Source: Pseudomonadota bacterium (lineage in GTDB: Bacteria; Myxococcota_A; Polyangia; GCA-2747355). From it: a stretch of DNA of 64,000 nt. The stretch is taken from NCBI GenBank assembly GCA_016711215.1, contig JADJTL010000001.1, positions 62,001-126,000 on the forward strand, in the 5' to 3' direction. Below the pieces are notes generated by a model that saw only the letters and a list, made by a program, of their open reading frames with translations, searched no databases and was not told the DNA's origin. Shown piece after piece: positions 1 to 9,882 of this stretch (position 1 is the stretch's first letter; each line of letters begins with the position of its first letter). A program made the translations under genes and the position numbers.

Positions 1-27
1 GTAGGGAAAGGGCGTGGCCGGTTCGGG

Positions 28-1401
28 GTGGGGCGGCTGGGGGCATTTGGAGCGCTGGGGGTGCTGGGGGCGTTGGTGGCGTTGGTGGGGCTGGCGGGGC
101 TGGCGGGGTGCGAGACGCTGGCGGATGACAGCAGCCTGACGCCGCCGCCGGCGGTGCGGTCGCAGGCGGCGAGCAGCAACGCGATGAACGCGATGAACGC
201 GATGAACGCGATGAACGCGATGAACGCGATGAACGCGATGAACGCGATGAACGCGATGAACGCGATGAACGCGATGAACGCGATGAACGCGATGAACGCG
301 ATGAACGCGATGAACGCGATGAACGCGATGAACGCGATGAACGCGATGAACGCGATGAACGCGATGAACGCGATGAACGCGATGAACGCGATGAACGTCG
401 GCGACCTGCGCATCCCCTCGACGACGCTGACGGACCTCTCGAAGTACACCTTCAACCAGGCCGAGGTGCTCTGCCCGGCGACGCGGCTGGGGCCGCTGAC
501 GGTGGCGGGGCAGAGCGCCAACGTGGTGCTGCCGCGCTGGTTGGTGCTCAAGAGCCAGTTCGAGCGCGTGCGCGAGGCCTGCTGCGCGAGCCCGCCCTGC
601 GGCACGAGCTGCGCGCCGCTGACGGTGGCGATCGACGAGGACCTGGACGCCAACGGCAGCTTCAACCCGGCGGGGGGCGTGGACCAGACGGTGACCTACG
701 AGGTCTTCAGCGCCATCGCGCTGGCGTGCGCGGACAAGGCCTACCGGCCCTTCCTGCTCCATCCGATCAGCGGCCCCGAGGTGCAGGCGCTGGACGCGGC
801 GGGCAAGATCCCGACCTTCACGACCTACTTCCGCTATATGTGCATCCAGAGCTGGGATGAGACGCAGCACAAGGCCGTCTACCGCTGCGGCAAGGGCCGG
901 GTGGCCGATGGCATCAGCGGCTACGCGGTGAAGGCGGGCACCAACTCCCCGCGACCGGTCTACCTGTCGAGCCTGACCTGGGGCGGCAACGTCTGGGATA
1001 AGCACTTCCAGTTCCTCAACGCGCACCTGGCCTCGATCGTCGAGAGCAAGCAGGGCACGGTGCCGGTTTCGGGCTACGCGCTCGACTACGCCTGGAACCT
1101 CAACCCGCGCGATGTCCACGCGGGCACCTCGACCAAGAAGGAGGCCGACTACCTGGCCGCCGTGGCGCTGAAGACGGCGACGAGCCGCAGCGGCGTGGCC
1201 GTCAGCCCCTACAACCGCGCCAACCTGACGGGCGGCCAGAGCTTCAGCGCCAATGAGCTGAACCAGGGCGAGACGGGCTACCGGACCTATCCCGACCTGG
1301 CCTCGAAGGGCACCCTCAACGGCATCGCCATCGACCTCAAGGTCTCCCCTGGTACACGCAGAACTGCAAATGGGCCTCGGACTGGGGCCTGCCCGAGCTG
1401 A
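28..1401 (+). CDS. Exported repeat lipoprotein, N-terminal part (frameshifted)
   Basis: The protein starts at a GTG with a hydrophobic leader ending in a lipobox (LAGLAGC, Cys near residue 28), so it should be a lipoprotein. Residues 51-123 are an uninterrupted Ala-Met-Asn tripeptide repeat. After this comes a domain of about 330 residues with several Cys that I do not recognise. The last residues (from about SPGTRR) look like out-of-frame sequence. The frame that continues sensibly (WYTQNCKWASDWGLPELTP) is the one holding the RCC1 protein downstream and is open from about 1347. One missing C in the run at 1346-1349 would join both halves into a 1359-residue protein ending at 4106. The start may lie upstream of this window. 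I see the leader, repeat and frame change directly; cell-surface location is inferred. Confidence 0.75.
   Translation: MGRLGAFGALGVLGALVALVGLAGLAGCETLADDSSLTPPPAVRSQAASSNAMNAMNAMNAMNAMNAMNAMNAMNAMNAMNAMNAMNAMNAMNAMNAMNAMNAMNAMNAMNAMNAMNAMNAMNVGDLRIPSTTLTDLSKYTFNQAEVLCPATRLGPLTVAGQSANVVLPRWLVLKSQFERVREACCASPPCGTSCAPLTVAIDEDLDANGSFNPAGGVDQTVTYEVFSAIALACADKAYRPFLLHPISGPEVQALDAAGKIPTFTTYFRYMCIQSWDETQHKAVYRCGKGRVADGISGYAVKAGTNSPRPVYLSSLTWGGNVWDKHFQFLNAHLASIVESKQGTVPVSGYALDYAWNLNPRDVHAGTSTKKEADYLAAVALKTATSRSGVAVSPYNRANLTGGQSFSANELNQGETGYRTYPDLASKGTLNGIAIDLKVSPGTRRTANGPRTGACPS
181..396 (+). repeat. 24 tandem copies of 9-bp GCGATGAAC
   Basis: The unit GCGATGAAC is repeated perfectly 24 times and encodes Ala-Met-Asn. 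The unit is three codons, so gain or loss of copies keeps the reading frame. The near-perfect identity implies recent expansion or ongoing slippage. Confidence 0.97.
1344..1353 (+). other. Probable frameshift site joining the two lipoprotein halves
   Basis: Coding sense moves from frame 1 to frame 3 at the short C run TCCCCTGG. Adding one C gives Val-Ser-Pro-Trp-Tyr-Thr-Gln and an open frame through to 4106. The first RCC1 blade (HSCAIRTDSTVWCWG, about 1563-1610) lies before the first ATG of the downstream frame. This supports one original gene. A homopolymer sequencing error, a true mutation and phase variation all remain possible. Confidence 0.7.
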
Positions 1402-1625
1402 CGCCGCAGTCGGTCGCCGGCGCCTCGGTCTTCCCGATCGGCAGTGCCAGCAACCAGGCCCTGCTCGGCCTCAACATCGGCGACACCACCCCGCGCCGCT
1501 GCCCCAGCTTCGCCACCTGCGAGCCCGGCCAGAGCTGCTGCATCGGCAAGTTCTCGCTGGGCCATTATCATTCCTGCGCGATCCGCACCGACTCTACCGT
1601 CTGGTGCTGGGGCGCGGATGGCTTC

Positions 1626-4106
1626 ATGATTTTCCTCTCGAAGGCTAACGGCATGCTCGGTCAGGGCGAGGTGGTGCCCACGACCCCGGTCGCTCTGCCG
1701 GTCCTCGAGGGCGCGAACCAGGCGCGCTTCAGCGGGGCGATCGACGTCGCCCTGGGCAGCGAGCACACCTGCGTGCGGCGCAAGGACGGCAGCGTCTGGT
1801 GCTGGGGCTACAACGTTTCGGGTCAGCTCGGCGATGGCTCGACGATGACGCGGCTGAGCCCGGTGCGCGTCACGGGCCTCGACGGCTCCGCCGTCGAGCA
1901 GCTCGTCGCGGGCTATGGTCATACCTGCGCGCGGCGCACCGACGGCAGCGTCTGGTGTTGGGGCAGCAACAGCTCGGGTGAGCTTGGCCAAGGCGATACG
2001 AACAATAGGACGGTTGCGACTCGCGTGGGGGCGCTGGGCACCGCCGTTGTAGAGGTGGCGGCCGGATCCAGTCGAACCTGTGCGCGCCTCAGCGACGGTA
2101 CCCTCTGGTGCTGGGGCGAGAACCGCTACCGCCAGGTGGGCGATGGGACGAGCACCAATCGGCTGGACCCGACGCAGGTGGTAGCCCTCGGCACGACGGT
2201 GCAGGCTGTCGCGATCGGCAACTACGGCAGCTTCGCGCTGCGCGCGGATGGGAGCCTCTGGGGCTGGGGCGCGACGTACCTTGGCACGCCTGACGGCGCG
2301 GGCATCGACGGGATTCCCGCGGCGCTGAGCACGCTTGGCACGAACGTCGTGGAGGTCGGCGCTGGGATGATGCATGGCTGCGCGCGGCTGCGAGACAACA
2401 CGGTTTGGTGTTGGGGCCTGAACAATCGCGGCCAGGTTGGCGATCGCACGATGAGTACACGCACCGTGCCGGTGCGCGTGACGACGCTCGGAACGGCGGC
2501 GGCGGAGCTCCAGGTGGGGGGTAACCACGCGTGCGCGCGACGGCTGGACGGCCAGCTCTGGTGCTGGGGAATGAACGAACAAGCGCAGCTCGGGGACGGC
2601 GTCTACATGAACGCCAACACGCCGCATGCGGTGCTCGGCCTGCAGTGTGAGTGCGGCGACGGCGTCTGCAGCCGTAGCGAGACCCGTGAGAGCTGCCCCG
2701 TCGACTGCCGCCAGGCAAGCTGCGGGGACGGGCAGTGCACGGGGACAGAGACCCACGCGACCTGCTCGCGTGACTGCCCGGCGCCCCCTCCAACGACGGC
2801 GCTCTCGCTGGGCGCTCAGTTCGGGTGCTCGCACCGCACGGATGGAAGCCTCTGGTGTTGGGGCAACGGGGCGATCGGCGCGGCGCGAAAGGAGCGCCTC
2901 AGCCCGGTGGCCATCACGACCTTGGGTAGCGGGGTGGTCGCGCTGGCGGAGGATGGCGTGGGGACCGGCTGCGCGATTCGCGCCGATCGTAGCTTGTGGT
3001 GCTGGGGAACCGGCCCGCGGCTCGGCGATGGCTCGTCGGGCACGCGCACGACCCCGGCCCGCGTGACGGCGCTGGGTACCCAGGTCCTGCAGGTGGCGAT
3101 TAGCGACTACCATGCCTGCGCGCGTCGCAGCGATGGCACCATGTGGTGCTGGGGATCCGGCATGTATGGTGCCCTTGGCGACGGCTCGACGACCTCGAGC
3201 AGCGCGTCGCCGCTAGAGGTCACCGCCCTGGGCACGAGCGTGGCGGAAATCGGCGTCGGCATCTTTCAGAGCTGCGCGCGCCGCACGGACGGCAGCCTCT
3301 GGTGCTGGGGAACCTCAATTGGTGGCAATCTCGGTGACGGCACGACCCTCTCGCATGCGGCGCCCGCGAAGGTCACAGGACTGGGTACTGCCGTCATCGG
3401 TATCTCCTCCGGCGGCAGTCCAGCCTGTGCGCGCACGGCGGACGGTAGCCTGTGGTGTTGGGGCCCCAACCGCAACGGGAACGTCGGCGATGGCACGACG
3501 ACGGAACGGTTCGTGCCGGTGCGCGTGACGACCCTCGGGACCTCCGTCGCGCAGATCGCCGAGGGCCCAGGGAGCCATAAGTGTGCGCGCCGCACGGATG
3601 GCACCCTCTGGTGCTGGGGCTGGAACGGCTATGGGCAGCTTGGCAATGGTGCGACCGACTTCTTGTGGGGTAACGGCTACCAGCAGCTCCGGCCCGTGCA
3701 GGTGACCAACCTCGGCACCTCGGTGGTCGATGTCGCGGTGGGGAACACGCACACCTGCGCGCGCCGCAGCGACGGAAGCGTGTGGTGCTGGGGCCTGAAC
3801 AATGGCAGCCAGCTCGGAACCGATGCCACGACGGAGCCCGTCTCGTCTATCCCACAGCGCGTGGCGCCCTGCGGCGACGGCATCTGCTCACTGCCCGAGC
3901 GGCAGAGCGGGGGCTGCGCCGCGGACTGCATGGCGACCTGCGGCGATTGTGTGTGTGATGGCGTGCTCGAGGACGCCGATAGCTGCCCGGCCGACTGCGT
4001 GGCGGGCAATACCTGCACGCCCGGCAGCTGCGGCGATGGTAAATGCGACGCGACCGAGAATTGCCAGCTCTGCGCCACCGACTGCGGCAGCTGCTACCCC
4101 ATCTAG
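1626..4106 (+). CDS. RCC1-repeat, Cys-rich surface protein (C-terminal part of frameshifted lipoprotein)
   Basis: The product is built of RCC1-type beta-propeller blades with the signature HTCARRTDGSVWCWG followed by GQLGDGT. Counting one blade upstream of the first ATG, there are seven blades up to about 2640, then a Cys-rich module (CGDGVCSRSETRESC, CGDGQC), then seven more blades (about 2815-3860), then three further Cys-rich modules to the C-terminus. This fits two seven-bladed propellers, each closed by disulfide-rich knots. The nearly invariant Cys and WCW in each blade suggest disulfides or metal binding in an extracytoplasmic protein. The frame is open back to about 1347, and the fragment 28-1401 is almost certainly its N-terminus (lipoprotein leader). 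RCC1 propellers usually mediate protein binding; the partner here is unknown. Confidence 0.85.
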   Translation: MIFLSKANGMLGQGEVVPTTPVALPVLEGANQARFSGAIDVALGSEHTCVRRKDGSVWCWGYNVSGQLGDGSTMTRLSPVRVTGLDGSAVEQLVAGYGHTCARRTDGSVWCWGSNSSGELGQGDTNNRTVATRVGALGTAVVEVAAGSSRTCARLSDGTLWCWGENRYRQVGDGTSTNRLDPTQVVALGTTVQAVAIGNYGSFALRADGSLWGWGATYLGTPDGAGIDGIPAALSTLGTNVVEVGAGMMHGCARLRDNTVWCWGLNNRGQVGDRTMSTRTVPVRVTTLGTAAAELQVGGNHACARRLDGQLWCWGMNEQAQLGDGVYMNANTPHAVLGLQCECGDGVCSRSETRESCPVDCRQASCGDGQCTGTETHATCSRDCPAPPPTTALSLGAQFGCSHRTDGSLWCWGNGAIGAARKERLSPVAITTLGSGVVALAEDGVGTGCAIRADRSLWCWGTGPRLGDGSSGTRTTPARVTALGTQVLQVAISDYHACARRSDGTMWCWGSGMYGALGDGSTTSSSASPLEVTALGTSVAEIGVGIFQSCARRTDGSLWCWGTSIGGNLGDGTTLSHAAPAKVTGLGTAVIGISSGGSPACARTADGSLWCWGPNRNGNVGDGTTTERFVPVRVTTLGTSVAQIAEGPGSHKCARRTDGTLWCWGWNGYGQLGNGATDFLWGNGYQQLRPVQVTNLGTSVVDVAVGNTHTCARRSDGSVWCWGLNNGSQLGTDATTEPVSSIPQRVAPCGDGICSLPERQSGGCAADCMATCGDCVCDGVLEDADSCPADCVAGNTCTPGSCGDGKCDATENCQLCATDCGSCYPI

Positions 4107-4163
4107 GCCATCTAGGCCATCTAGGCCATCTAGGCCATCTAGGCCATCTAGGCCATCTAGGCC
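4101..4163 (+). repeat. 7 tandem copies of 9-bp ATCTAGGCC
   Basis: Seven perfect copies begin inside the last codons of the RCC1 lipoprotein. The TAG stop codon is part of the first copy, so the stop is present in every unit. This is a second 9-bp array on the same gene, unrelated in sequence to the array at 181-396. Confidence 0.95.
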
Positions 4164-4192
4164 AGCAGCCCCGCGCTCCTCTCCCCCTGGCC

Positions 4193-5254
4193 TCAGCAGC
4201 GGAAGCGCTGGCGTAGGTCGCGCACCGTGTCGGCCAGCGTCTCGGCCGGGTCGCGGCTGACGAAGCCGAGCTCGCGGCGGGCCTTGCTATCGTCGAGATA
4301 CCAGAAGTGCTGGGCCATCTCGACGCTGGCGGCCTCGATCGGCGCCGCCTGATCGAGCTGGCGGTAGCAGGCCTCGAGCGCGCGCGCGCCCCACAGCGCC
4401 AGCCCCGCAGGCAGCCTGAGGCGCGGCGCGGCGACCTTGCTCAGCCGTTCGAGGCGACCGAAGAACTCCGCGAAGCTCCAATTGGGCCCCCCCAGCAAGT
4501 AGTGCTCGACGCCCCGCGCGTCGTCGCCGCGATGGTCCATCGCCGCGAGGAAGGCCGCGGCCGCATCGCGGACATCGACGAAGTTGAGGCCTCCGCTCGG
4601 CACCAGCGGCAGGTCGCGCTGCAGGAAGCGCAGCACATCGCCGGTCGAACTCAGGCGCGCGTCGCCCGGGCCGAGCAGCAGACTGGGATGCAAGATGCAA
4701 AGTGCGGGGCCACCCTCGGCGCAGAGGGCCTCCGCGGCGCGCTCCTGGTAGAGCTTGCTCGCGTAGTAGGGCCAGCGCGCGATCAATGCGAGCGGTGGCG
4801 TCGTCTGTTCGCTGGGCCGGCTGCCGGCGTCCGTGCTCACCGCGAGGGTCCCGCTGGTCGACGCCAGGACGAGCTTCTCGACGCCGGCGTCGCGCGCCGC
4901 GCTGCAGAGCAGGCGGGTGCCCTCGACGTGCACGGCGTGCATCGCCGCGGCGTCCTCCGCGCGGCGCGAGACGCGCCCCGCCAGATGGTAGATCCGCCGG
5001 ACACCCGCCACCGCGGCGCGCGCGGTCGCCGGCTCGGTCAGCGAGCCATGGACCCAGCTCACACGGCTCCAGCCCGCGTGGGCCTCCGCCTCGCCGCCTC
5101 CGGAGGGCGGCGAGGGTGCGGCCGGCGCTGAGGTCAGCAGGCGCAGCGTCGCCGGGTCTTCGCGGCCGAAGAGCTGCTCGACCAGGTGGCGGCCCAAGAA
5201 GCCCGTCGCCCCGGTCACGAGCACCGTAGGTTGCGCAGGGCGTGCTCTGCTCAT
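4193..5254 (-). CDS. NAD(P)-dependent epimerase/reductase (extended SDR)
   Basis: This 353-residue extended short-chain dehydrogenase has the Rossmann motif TGATGFLGRHL near the N-terminus and a YxxxK catalytic pair (YYASK). It resembles dihydroflavonol-4-reductase/3-beta-HSD-type NAD-dependent epimerases. I chose the ATG at 5254 because it is preceded by a purine-rich GGTGGAAG and lies 16 bp after the stop of the upstream megaenzyme; the longer frame to 5365 would overlap that gene. It is the last gene of a four-gene minus-strand operon with the HAD phosphatase, LarA-like protein and reductase/adenylation/ACP/acyltransferase enzyme. A role in reducing a keto or aldehyde lipid intermediate is an inference from that context. 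Confidence 0.85.
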   Translation of the reverse strand: MSRARPAQPTVLVTGATGFLGRHLVEQLFGREDPATLRLLTSAPAAPSPPSGGGEAEAHAGWSRVSWVHGSLTEPATARAAVAGVRRIYHLAGRVSRRAEDAAAMHAVHVEGTRLLCSAARDAGVEKLVLASTSGTLAVSTDAGSRPSEQTTPPLALIARWPYYASKLYQERAAEALCAEGGPALCILHPSLLLGPGDARLSSTGDVLRFLQRDLPLVPSGGLNFVDVRDAAAAFLAAMDHRGDDARGVEHYLLGGPNWSFAEFFGRLERLSKVAAPRLRLPAGLALWGARALEACYRQLDQAAPIEAASVEMAQHFWYLDDSKARRELGFVSRDPAETLADTVRDLRQRFRC

Positions 5255-5270
5255 CGCTTCCACCGCCTGC

Positions 5271-8200
5271 TCATGGGGCCGAGCGCTTGCGGCGCGGCCG
5301 GGGTGTTGCTTTCGGCGCCGCCAGCCCGGCCTGGCCCTCAGCGGCATGGTCGGCGGCGGCAGCAAGGGCCGCTGCCGCGGCGCTCGGGCCCGTGACGGGT
5401 GCGGGTGGTAGGCCGATGGCCGCGCGCAGGGCCTCGACGTCGTGCCAGCAGGGCCGTCCGTCCCGCATCGCCTCGATCTGGCGCTGCACGGCGAGGGCGA
5501 TCGCCCGATAGGACTCGCTGCGGGGCAGGCCGGCAGTCAGGCGCTCGATCGTCGCGAACTCGAGCAGCGGCCCGACGCGGGCGCCGACCTCGCGCTGCTT
5601 GGGCCAGAGCCCCCCCTTGGGCAGGGCCTCGTAGGAGCCCCAGATGTAGACCGGCAGCACGCCGACGCGCGCGTGCGCGGCCAGATAGCCGAGGCTCGGC
5701 TTGAACTCCTGAAGCTCGCCCGTGGGCGAGCGGGTGCCCTCCGGGAAGATCAACAGGTCATGGCCCTGCGCCAGCAGGTCCAGCGCCTGGCGCAGCGATC
5801 GCCGCAGCGAGCCGCTGCGATCCATCGGCACCAGCTTGGTGAAGTTCTCGAAGTAGGCGCGCTTCAGCGGCGTGTCGAAGAAATAGTCCGCGGCGGCGAG
5901 ACCGTGAAGGTTGGTGCCGCGATCATGCAGCGCCAGCTTGGCCAGGCCGCTGTCGAGGTGCGAGCAATGGTTGGCCGCCAAGATGAAATGCGTGTGATAG
6001 GGGATGTTGGCGCGGCCCTCGAAGCGACAGTCGAAGAGGTGCCGGTAGATCCAGCTTTGACCCTGGTCGAGCGCGCGGCTGCCGACGGTCGCCAGCGCGG
6101 AGGGGATGCGCAGCGTGCGCGCCTCGGAGGCATCGCCTGGCGCGGCCGCGGCCTCGTCGCCTTGGCCGGCGACGGTCACCGCCGTCACGCTGCTGCGCAG
6201 CTCGCTCGTCCAACTGGCGCTCGCCGCGCCCGCGCCGCCCGCGACGCGGCGGGCGACGGCCGCCAGCTCCCGCATGCTGCCGAGGGCCGTGATGTCCTCG
6301 AGGCCGCCCAGCGTGCCGCCCGCGTGCTCGATCGCCGCCGCCAGCTCGCTGTACATCAGGCTGTCGAAGCCGAGCTCTTCGAGGCGCGTGTCGAGCGTCA
6401 GCTGCGCGCGCGCTCGTCCGCTGACCTGCGCCACCAGCTCGATCAGCCAGTCGTGGCCCGAGCCGCTCGGCGCGCCGCTGGCGTCGAGGGCGCGACCGCC
6501 CCCCTGCGTCGTGCGCCGCAGCCGTCGCTCCAGCAGGAAGAGCACCTCGTTGCGACGCACCTTGCGCGTCGCCGTGCGGGGAAGCTCGTCGTTCGTCAGC
6601 TCGAGCAGCTTGATCCGCTTGTGGAAGGGAAGCGTGGCGGAGACGGCGCGGAAGTGGTCGCGGATGCGCGCCTCGCGCTCCTCGCTGCCGAGGGTCGGCT
6701 CCTGCATCGGGTCGGGCACGACCAAGGCGGCGACCCGCTCGTGGTGACCATCGGGGAGGCCGACGACGCTCAGCTCCTTGACCAGGGGGCAGCCGCCGTA
6801 GAGCTCCTCGAGCTCATCGGGATAGACGTTGCGCCCGTCGGCGTCGACGATCAGATCCTTGCTGCGCCCGACGAGGAAGAGATTGCGCGCATCGTCGAGG
6901 TAGCCGAGGTCGCCGGTGTAGAGCCAGCCGTCGCGTAGCGCAGCGGTGGTGGCGGCCTCGTTGCCGTAGTAGCCCGCCATCACCGTCGGGCCGCGGGCGA
7001 TGATCTCGCCGACCCCGCGCCCATCCGGGTCGACCACCTGCAGCTCGATGCGTGGCAGGGGCTGCCCGACGCTGCCCCAGACCGGGCGCTCATGCGGGCG
7101 CGTCACGGTCAAGACCGGCGAGGCCTCGGTCAGGCCGTAGCCCTCGAGCAGCGGCAGCCCGAGCCCATAGAAGAAGCGGTTGACCTCCTCCGCCAGCGGC
7201 GACCCGCCGCTGATCAGGTAGCGCAGCCGCCCACCGAGGCGCGCGTGGAGCGGCCAGAGCAGCGCCAGGCCCGGATTGACGGGGGTATGCTCGCGCAGCC
7301 AGCCGCCGCCGCGAATGGCGCCGTCGAGGAGGGTCGTGAGCCAGGCCCCATGCTCGCCGACGCCGCTGCGCAGGCGCCGGCGCAGCAGCTCCCAGAGCGC
7401 AGGCACGCCGACGATGGCCGTGACCTTGCCGCTGCGCAGCGCGCCGCTGAGCGCGTCGCCGTTCATCTCGCGCAGGTAGGTGATCTGGGCGCCATGCGCC
7501 AGCGGCAAGAGCAGCCCCGCCGAGAACTCGAGCGTATGATGCAGCGGCAAGACGCTGAGCAGGCCATCGGTCGGCCGCAGATCGAAGACGCTGGTCAGCT
7601 CGGCCGTCATCGCCGTCAGGTTGCGCTGGGTCAGCATCACGCCCTTGGGCTGACCGGTGGTGCCCGAGGTGAAGATCAGCGAGGCGACGGCGTCGCTCTG
7701 CAGCCGAGGCCTCGGCGCCGGCTCGTCCGCGGGCTGCTCGGGCACGGCTGGCGCCAGCGCCTGGGCCAGCGTCCAGAGGGCTACGCCCTCGTGTTCGGCC
7801 GCGTCGAGCGCCAGCCGCAAGGCGCTCGCGCCAGCGCTGGCGCCCTCACCGAGCAGGACGCCGGCGACGCCACCGGCGCGCACGAGGTTGACGATCTCGA
7901 CCACCGAGGACTGCTTATCGACGGGTACGCAGGTGCAGCCGCGGTCGATCACGCCGAAGTAGCACATCGCCCACTCCGGCCGATTCTCGCAGAGCAGCAT
8001 CACCCGCGCGCCAGGTTGCACGCCCTGCCGCTGGAGGAAGCCCGCGACGCGGGCGGCGAGCTCGCGCAGATCGGCGTAGGTGTAGCGGTCGTCGTGCCCG
8101 TCGCGCTCCATCCGCAACGCCACCCGGGTGGGGTGCAGGCGGGCCGCCGTCTCGAGCAGCTCGATCAAGCTGTTGTAGGTGAAGATGGTCTTCGGCGGCT

Positions 8201-9878
8201 TGGCGGCGAAGTCGCGCTCGAGCTCGGGGAAGACCCACTTCTCCAGCCCCGGGAAGTGGATCGACATCCAGTAGTGGTGCCAATCGAGCGCGGCCACGCC
8301 CCAGGGCAGCAGCGGGCGCTCGGCCGCGACGAAGCGCGCCTGCAGTGCGCGCAGGTGATCGGTGCGGAAGACATAGTGGTTGTCGACGGTGAAGGGCCGA
8401 TACATCGCGAAGGCCTCTTCGACGCCCTCCATCACCTGCTCGACGCGCTGCACCTGGCCCTTGAGGCGCTCGACGGTCTCGGCGACGCGCCGCGCGCCCC
8501 AGCGCGGCTGGACCTCGTCGAGCAGGCGCCCGACCTGGCGCGCGGTGCGCCGGAAGAGCGGGGCCGAGCTGCGGGCGAAGGTAGCGGCGCTCGCCGGACG
8601 CGCCTCCATGCGCGCCAGCAGCGCGTTGATCCAGCGCGGGCCCTCGTCGCGCCGCTGGAAGTGCTTGCGCTTGTAGAGCCCGAGCAACGCGACCACCTGC
8701 TGCATCCGCACGGGATTCGTGTCGCCCGAGGCCAGCTGATAGACCAGCTCGGGTTCACCGACGCAGCATTGCGCGGCGACGCTGAGCAGGCCGGCCGCGA
8801 TGTGGTCGACTGGCGTCAGGTCGAGGATCAGCTTCTCGCTCGCCAAGAAGAGGTTCTGGCCCTTCAGCGCCAGGAAGGTCAGCGGCGCCGTGGTGGTGAA
8901 GCCCTCGTTCCAGCCGGGGAAGGGAAAGGCGACGGCGCTCTCGACGATCGACGGGCGGACGATCGCGCGCACGAGGCCCTCTTCGCGCGCCACGAGCTGC
9001 TCGGCGAGGGCCTTGCTGTAGCAATAGATATTGGGCCAACCCCAGCGCGCCGCGCGCTCGATGCCCAAGGCCGTCAGGCGATCGCGAATCCAGTTCTTGC
9101 GCTCACGGGCCTGCGCCAGCTTGAGGTAGCGCTCGTTCTCGGGGTCGCGCCCCTCCTCGCGCAGACGCTCGCGCGCGGCGCGGAAGAAGTAGGCGGTCTG
9201 CACGGCGTCGTCTGCCTCGGCGCGCACGCGCGCCGCGAGCTGGGCGCAGTCGGCGATCTCCTGCTCGACGTCGAAGCGCGCGCCCTCCAGCTCCTCGTGG
9301 CGCGGGAAGTAGCCGACGACCGGCTCATTCTCCCAAATGTCGCCGCTGCGGTTGCCGGCGACGAAGCAGGTGCTGACGTGGACGAGCGCGGGACGGCGCA
9401 GGCGCTTGGCGAAGGCGATGATGTTGCGCGTGCCGTTGACGTTGGTGCGCAAGGACTGGTCGAGCGCGGGGTTGAAGGTGACCTTGCCCGAGCTGTTGAG
9501 GATCACGTCGACGTTGGCGGCCACCTCGGCTGCCGCGGCGCCGAGCCCGAGATCGTCACGCGTGATGTCGCCGTCGACGACGCGGACCTTGTCGCGCAGC
9601 AGGCCCTCGAGCGCCGCGCCGTAGCGCTCACGGAGGGGATCGAAGACGGGGGAGCCGACGACGTCGCTCCAGAAGCGATCCTCGCTGCTGGTGCCGCTGC
9701 CGGCGCGCACCATCACGTAGACGCGGCCGACCGCGGGGAAGTTATGCAGCAGCATCGCCAGCGTGACCTTGCCGAGGAAGCCCGTCCCGCCCAGCAGGAA
9801 GAGCTGTCGGCCGGCGAAGGCCTCGCTCGGCGATAGGTCGCTGGCGCTGCCGCCTTCCAGGGAATCACGGCGCGTCAA
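5271..9878 (-). CDS. ElbD-like multifunctional enzyme: fatty acyl reductase - AMP ligase - ACP - PlsC acyltransferase
   Basis: This 1535-residue protein fuses four activities. (1) An N-terminal acyl-CoA/thioester reductase has a Rossmann motif GGTGFLG at residues 30-36, a YxxxK pair in [11 protein letters not shown] and a FAR C-terminal segment (to about residue 560). (2) An ANL adenylation domain carries [11 protein letters not shown] near residue 735, then YGLTEASP and GDLGYLDD. (3) A phosphopantetheine carrier domain has LGFDSLMYS with Ser1173. (4) A PlsC-type acyltransferase has NHCSHLD (HX4D, His1304) and FPEGTRS. The start is a TTG at 9878 with GGAG seven bases upstream, four bases after the stop of the preceding gene; the longer frame to 10019 overlaps that gene. 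The architecture closely matches my recollection of ElbD of Myxococcus xanthus, a PKS-like enzyme needed for ether lipids. A likely role is activation of a fatty acid, loading, reduction to aldehyde or alcohol, and acylation of a glycerolipid. Confidence 0.88.
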   Translation of the reverse strand: MTRRDSLEGGSASDLSPSEAFAGRQLFLLGGTGFLGKVTLAMLLHNFPAVGRVYVMVRAGSGTSSEDRFWSDVVGSPVFDPLRERYGAALEGLLRDKVRVVDGDITRDDLGLGAAAAEVAANVDVILNSSGKVTFNPALDQSLRTNVNGTRNIIAFAKRLRRPALVHVSTCFVAGNRSGDIWENEPVVGYFPRHEELEGARFDVEQEIADCAQLAARVRAEADDAVQTAYFFRAARERLREEGRDPENERYLKLAQARERKNWIRDRLTALGIERAARWGWPNIYCYSKALAEQLVAREEGLVRAIVRPSIVESAVAFPFPGWNEGFTTTAPLTFLALKGQNLFLASEKLILDLTPVDHIAAGLLSVAAQCCVGEPELVYQLASGDTNPVRMQQVVALLGLYKRKHFQRRDEGPRWINALLARMEARPASAATFARSSAPLFRRTARQVGRLLDEVQPRWGARRVAETVERLKGQVQRVEQVMEGVEEAFAMYRPFTVDNHYVFRTDHLRALQARFVAAERPLLPWGVAALDWHHYWMSIHFPGLEKWVFPELERDFAAKPPKTIFTYNSLIELLETAARLHPTRVALRMERDGHDDRYTYADLRELAARVAGFLQRQGVQPGARVMLLCENRPEWAMCYFGVIDRGCTCVPVDKQSSVVEIVNLVRAGGVAGVLLGEGASAGASALRLALDAAEHEGVALWTLAQALAPAVPEQPADEPAPRPRLQSDAVASLIFTSGTTGQPKGVMLTQRNLTAMTAELTSVFDLRPTDGLLSVLPLHHTLEFSAGLLLPLAHGAQITYLREMNGDALSGALRSGKVTAIVGVPALWELLRRRLRSGVGEHGAWLTTLLDGAIRGGGWLREHTPVNPGLALLWPLHARLGGRLRYLISGGSPLAEEVNRFFYGLGLPLLEGYGLTEASPVLTVTRPHERPVWGSVGQPLPRIELQVVDPDGRGVGEIIARGPTVMAGYYGNEAATTAALRDGWLYTGDLGYLDDARNLFLVGRSKDLIVDADGRNVYPDELEELYGGCPLVKELSVVGLPDGHHERVAALVVPDPMQEPTLGSEEREARIRDHFRAVSATLPFHKRIKLLELTNDELPRTATRKVRRNEVLFLLERRLRRTTQGGGRALDASGAPSGSGHDWLIELVAQVSGRARAQLTLDTRLEELGFDSLMYSELAAAIEHAGGTLGGLEDITALGSMRELAAVARRVAGGAGAASASWTSELRSSVTAVTVAGQGDEAAAAPGDASEARTLRIPSALATVGSRALDQGQSWIYRHLFDCRFEGRANIPYHTHFILAANHCSHLDSGLAKLALHDRGTNLHGLAAADYFFDTPLKRAYFENFTKLVPMDRSGSLRRSLRQALDLLAQGHDLLIFPEGTRSPTGELQEFKPSLGYLAAHARVGVLPVYIWGSYEALPKGGLWPKQREVGARVGPLLEFATIERLTAGLPRSESYRAIALAVQRQIEAMRDGRPCWHDVEALRAAIGLPPAPVTGPSAAAAALAAAADHAAEGQAGLAAPKATPRPRRKRSAP

Positions 9879-9882
9879 GCGA

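Noticed and set aside
181..396. CRISPR or phage-type repeat array
   Set aside because: The unit is 9 bp, coding and directly tandem with no spacers, so it is a protein repeat.
28..1401. An ADYC domain in the lipoprotein N-terminal half
   Set aside because: Considered because such domains occur in Myxococcota lipoproteins, but the expected motif pattern was not seen. Left as unrecognised.
5254..5365. Longer N-terminus for the SDR gene
   Set aside because: It would overlap the megaenzyme, is Arg/Pro-rich, and the ATG at 5254 has a better ribosome site and starts just before the Rossmann motif.
7092..9836. A 914-residue plus-strand ORF opposite the ElbD-like gene (and similar ones at 5442, 1287, 9763, 23594, 28259)
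   Set aside because: Low-complexity Arg/Ala/Gly/Glu composition without motifs; each lies exactly opposite a gene with clear domains. They are GC-codon-bias shadows.
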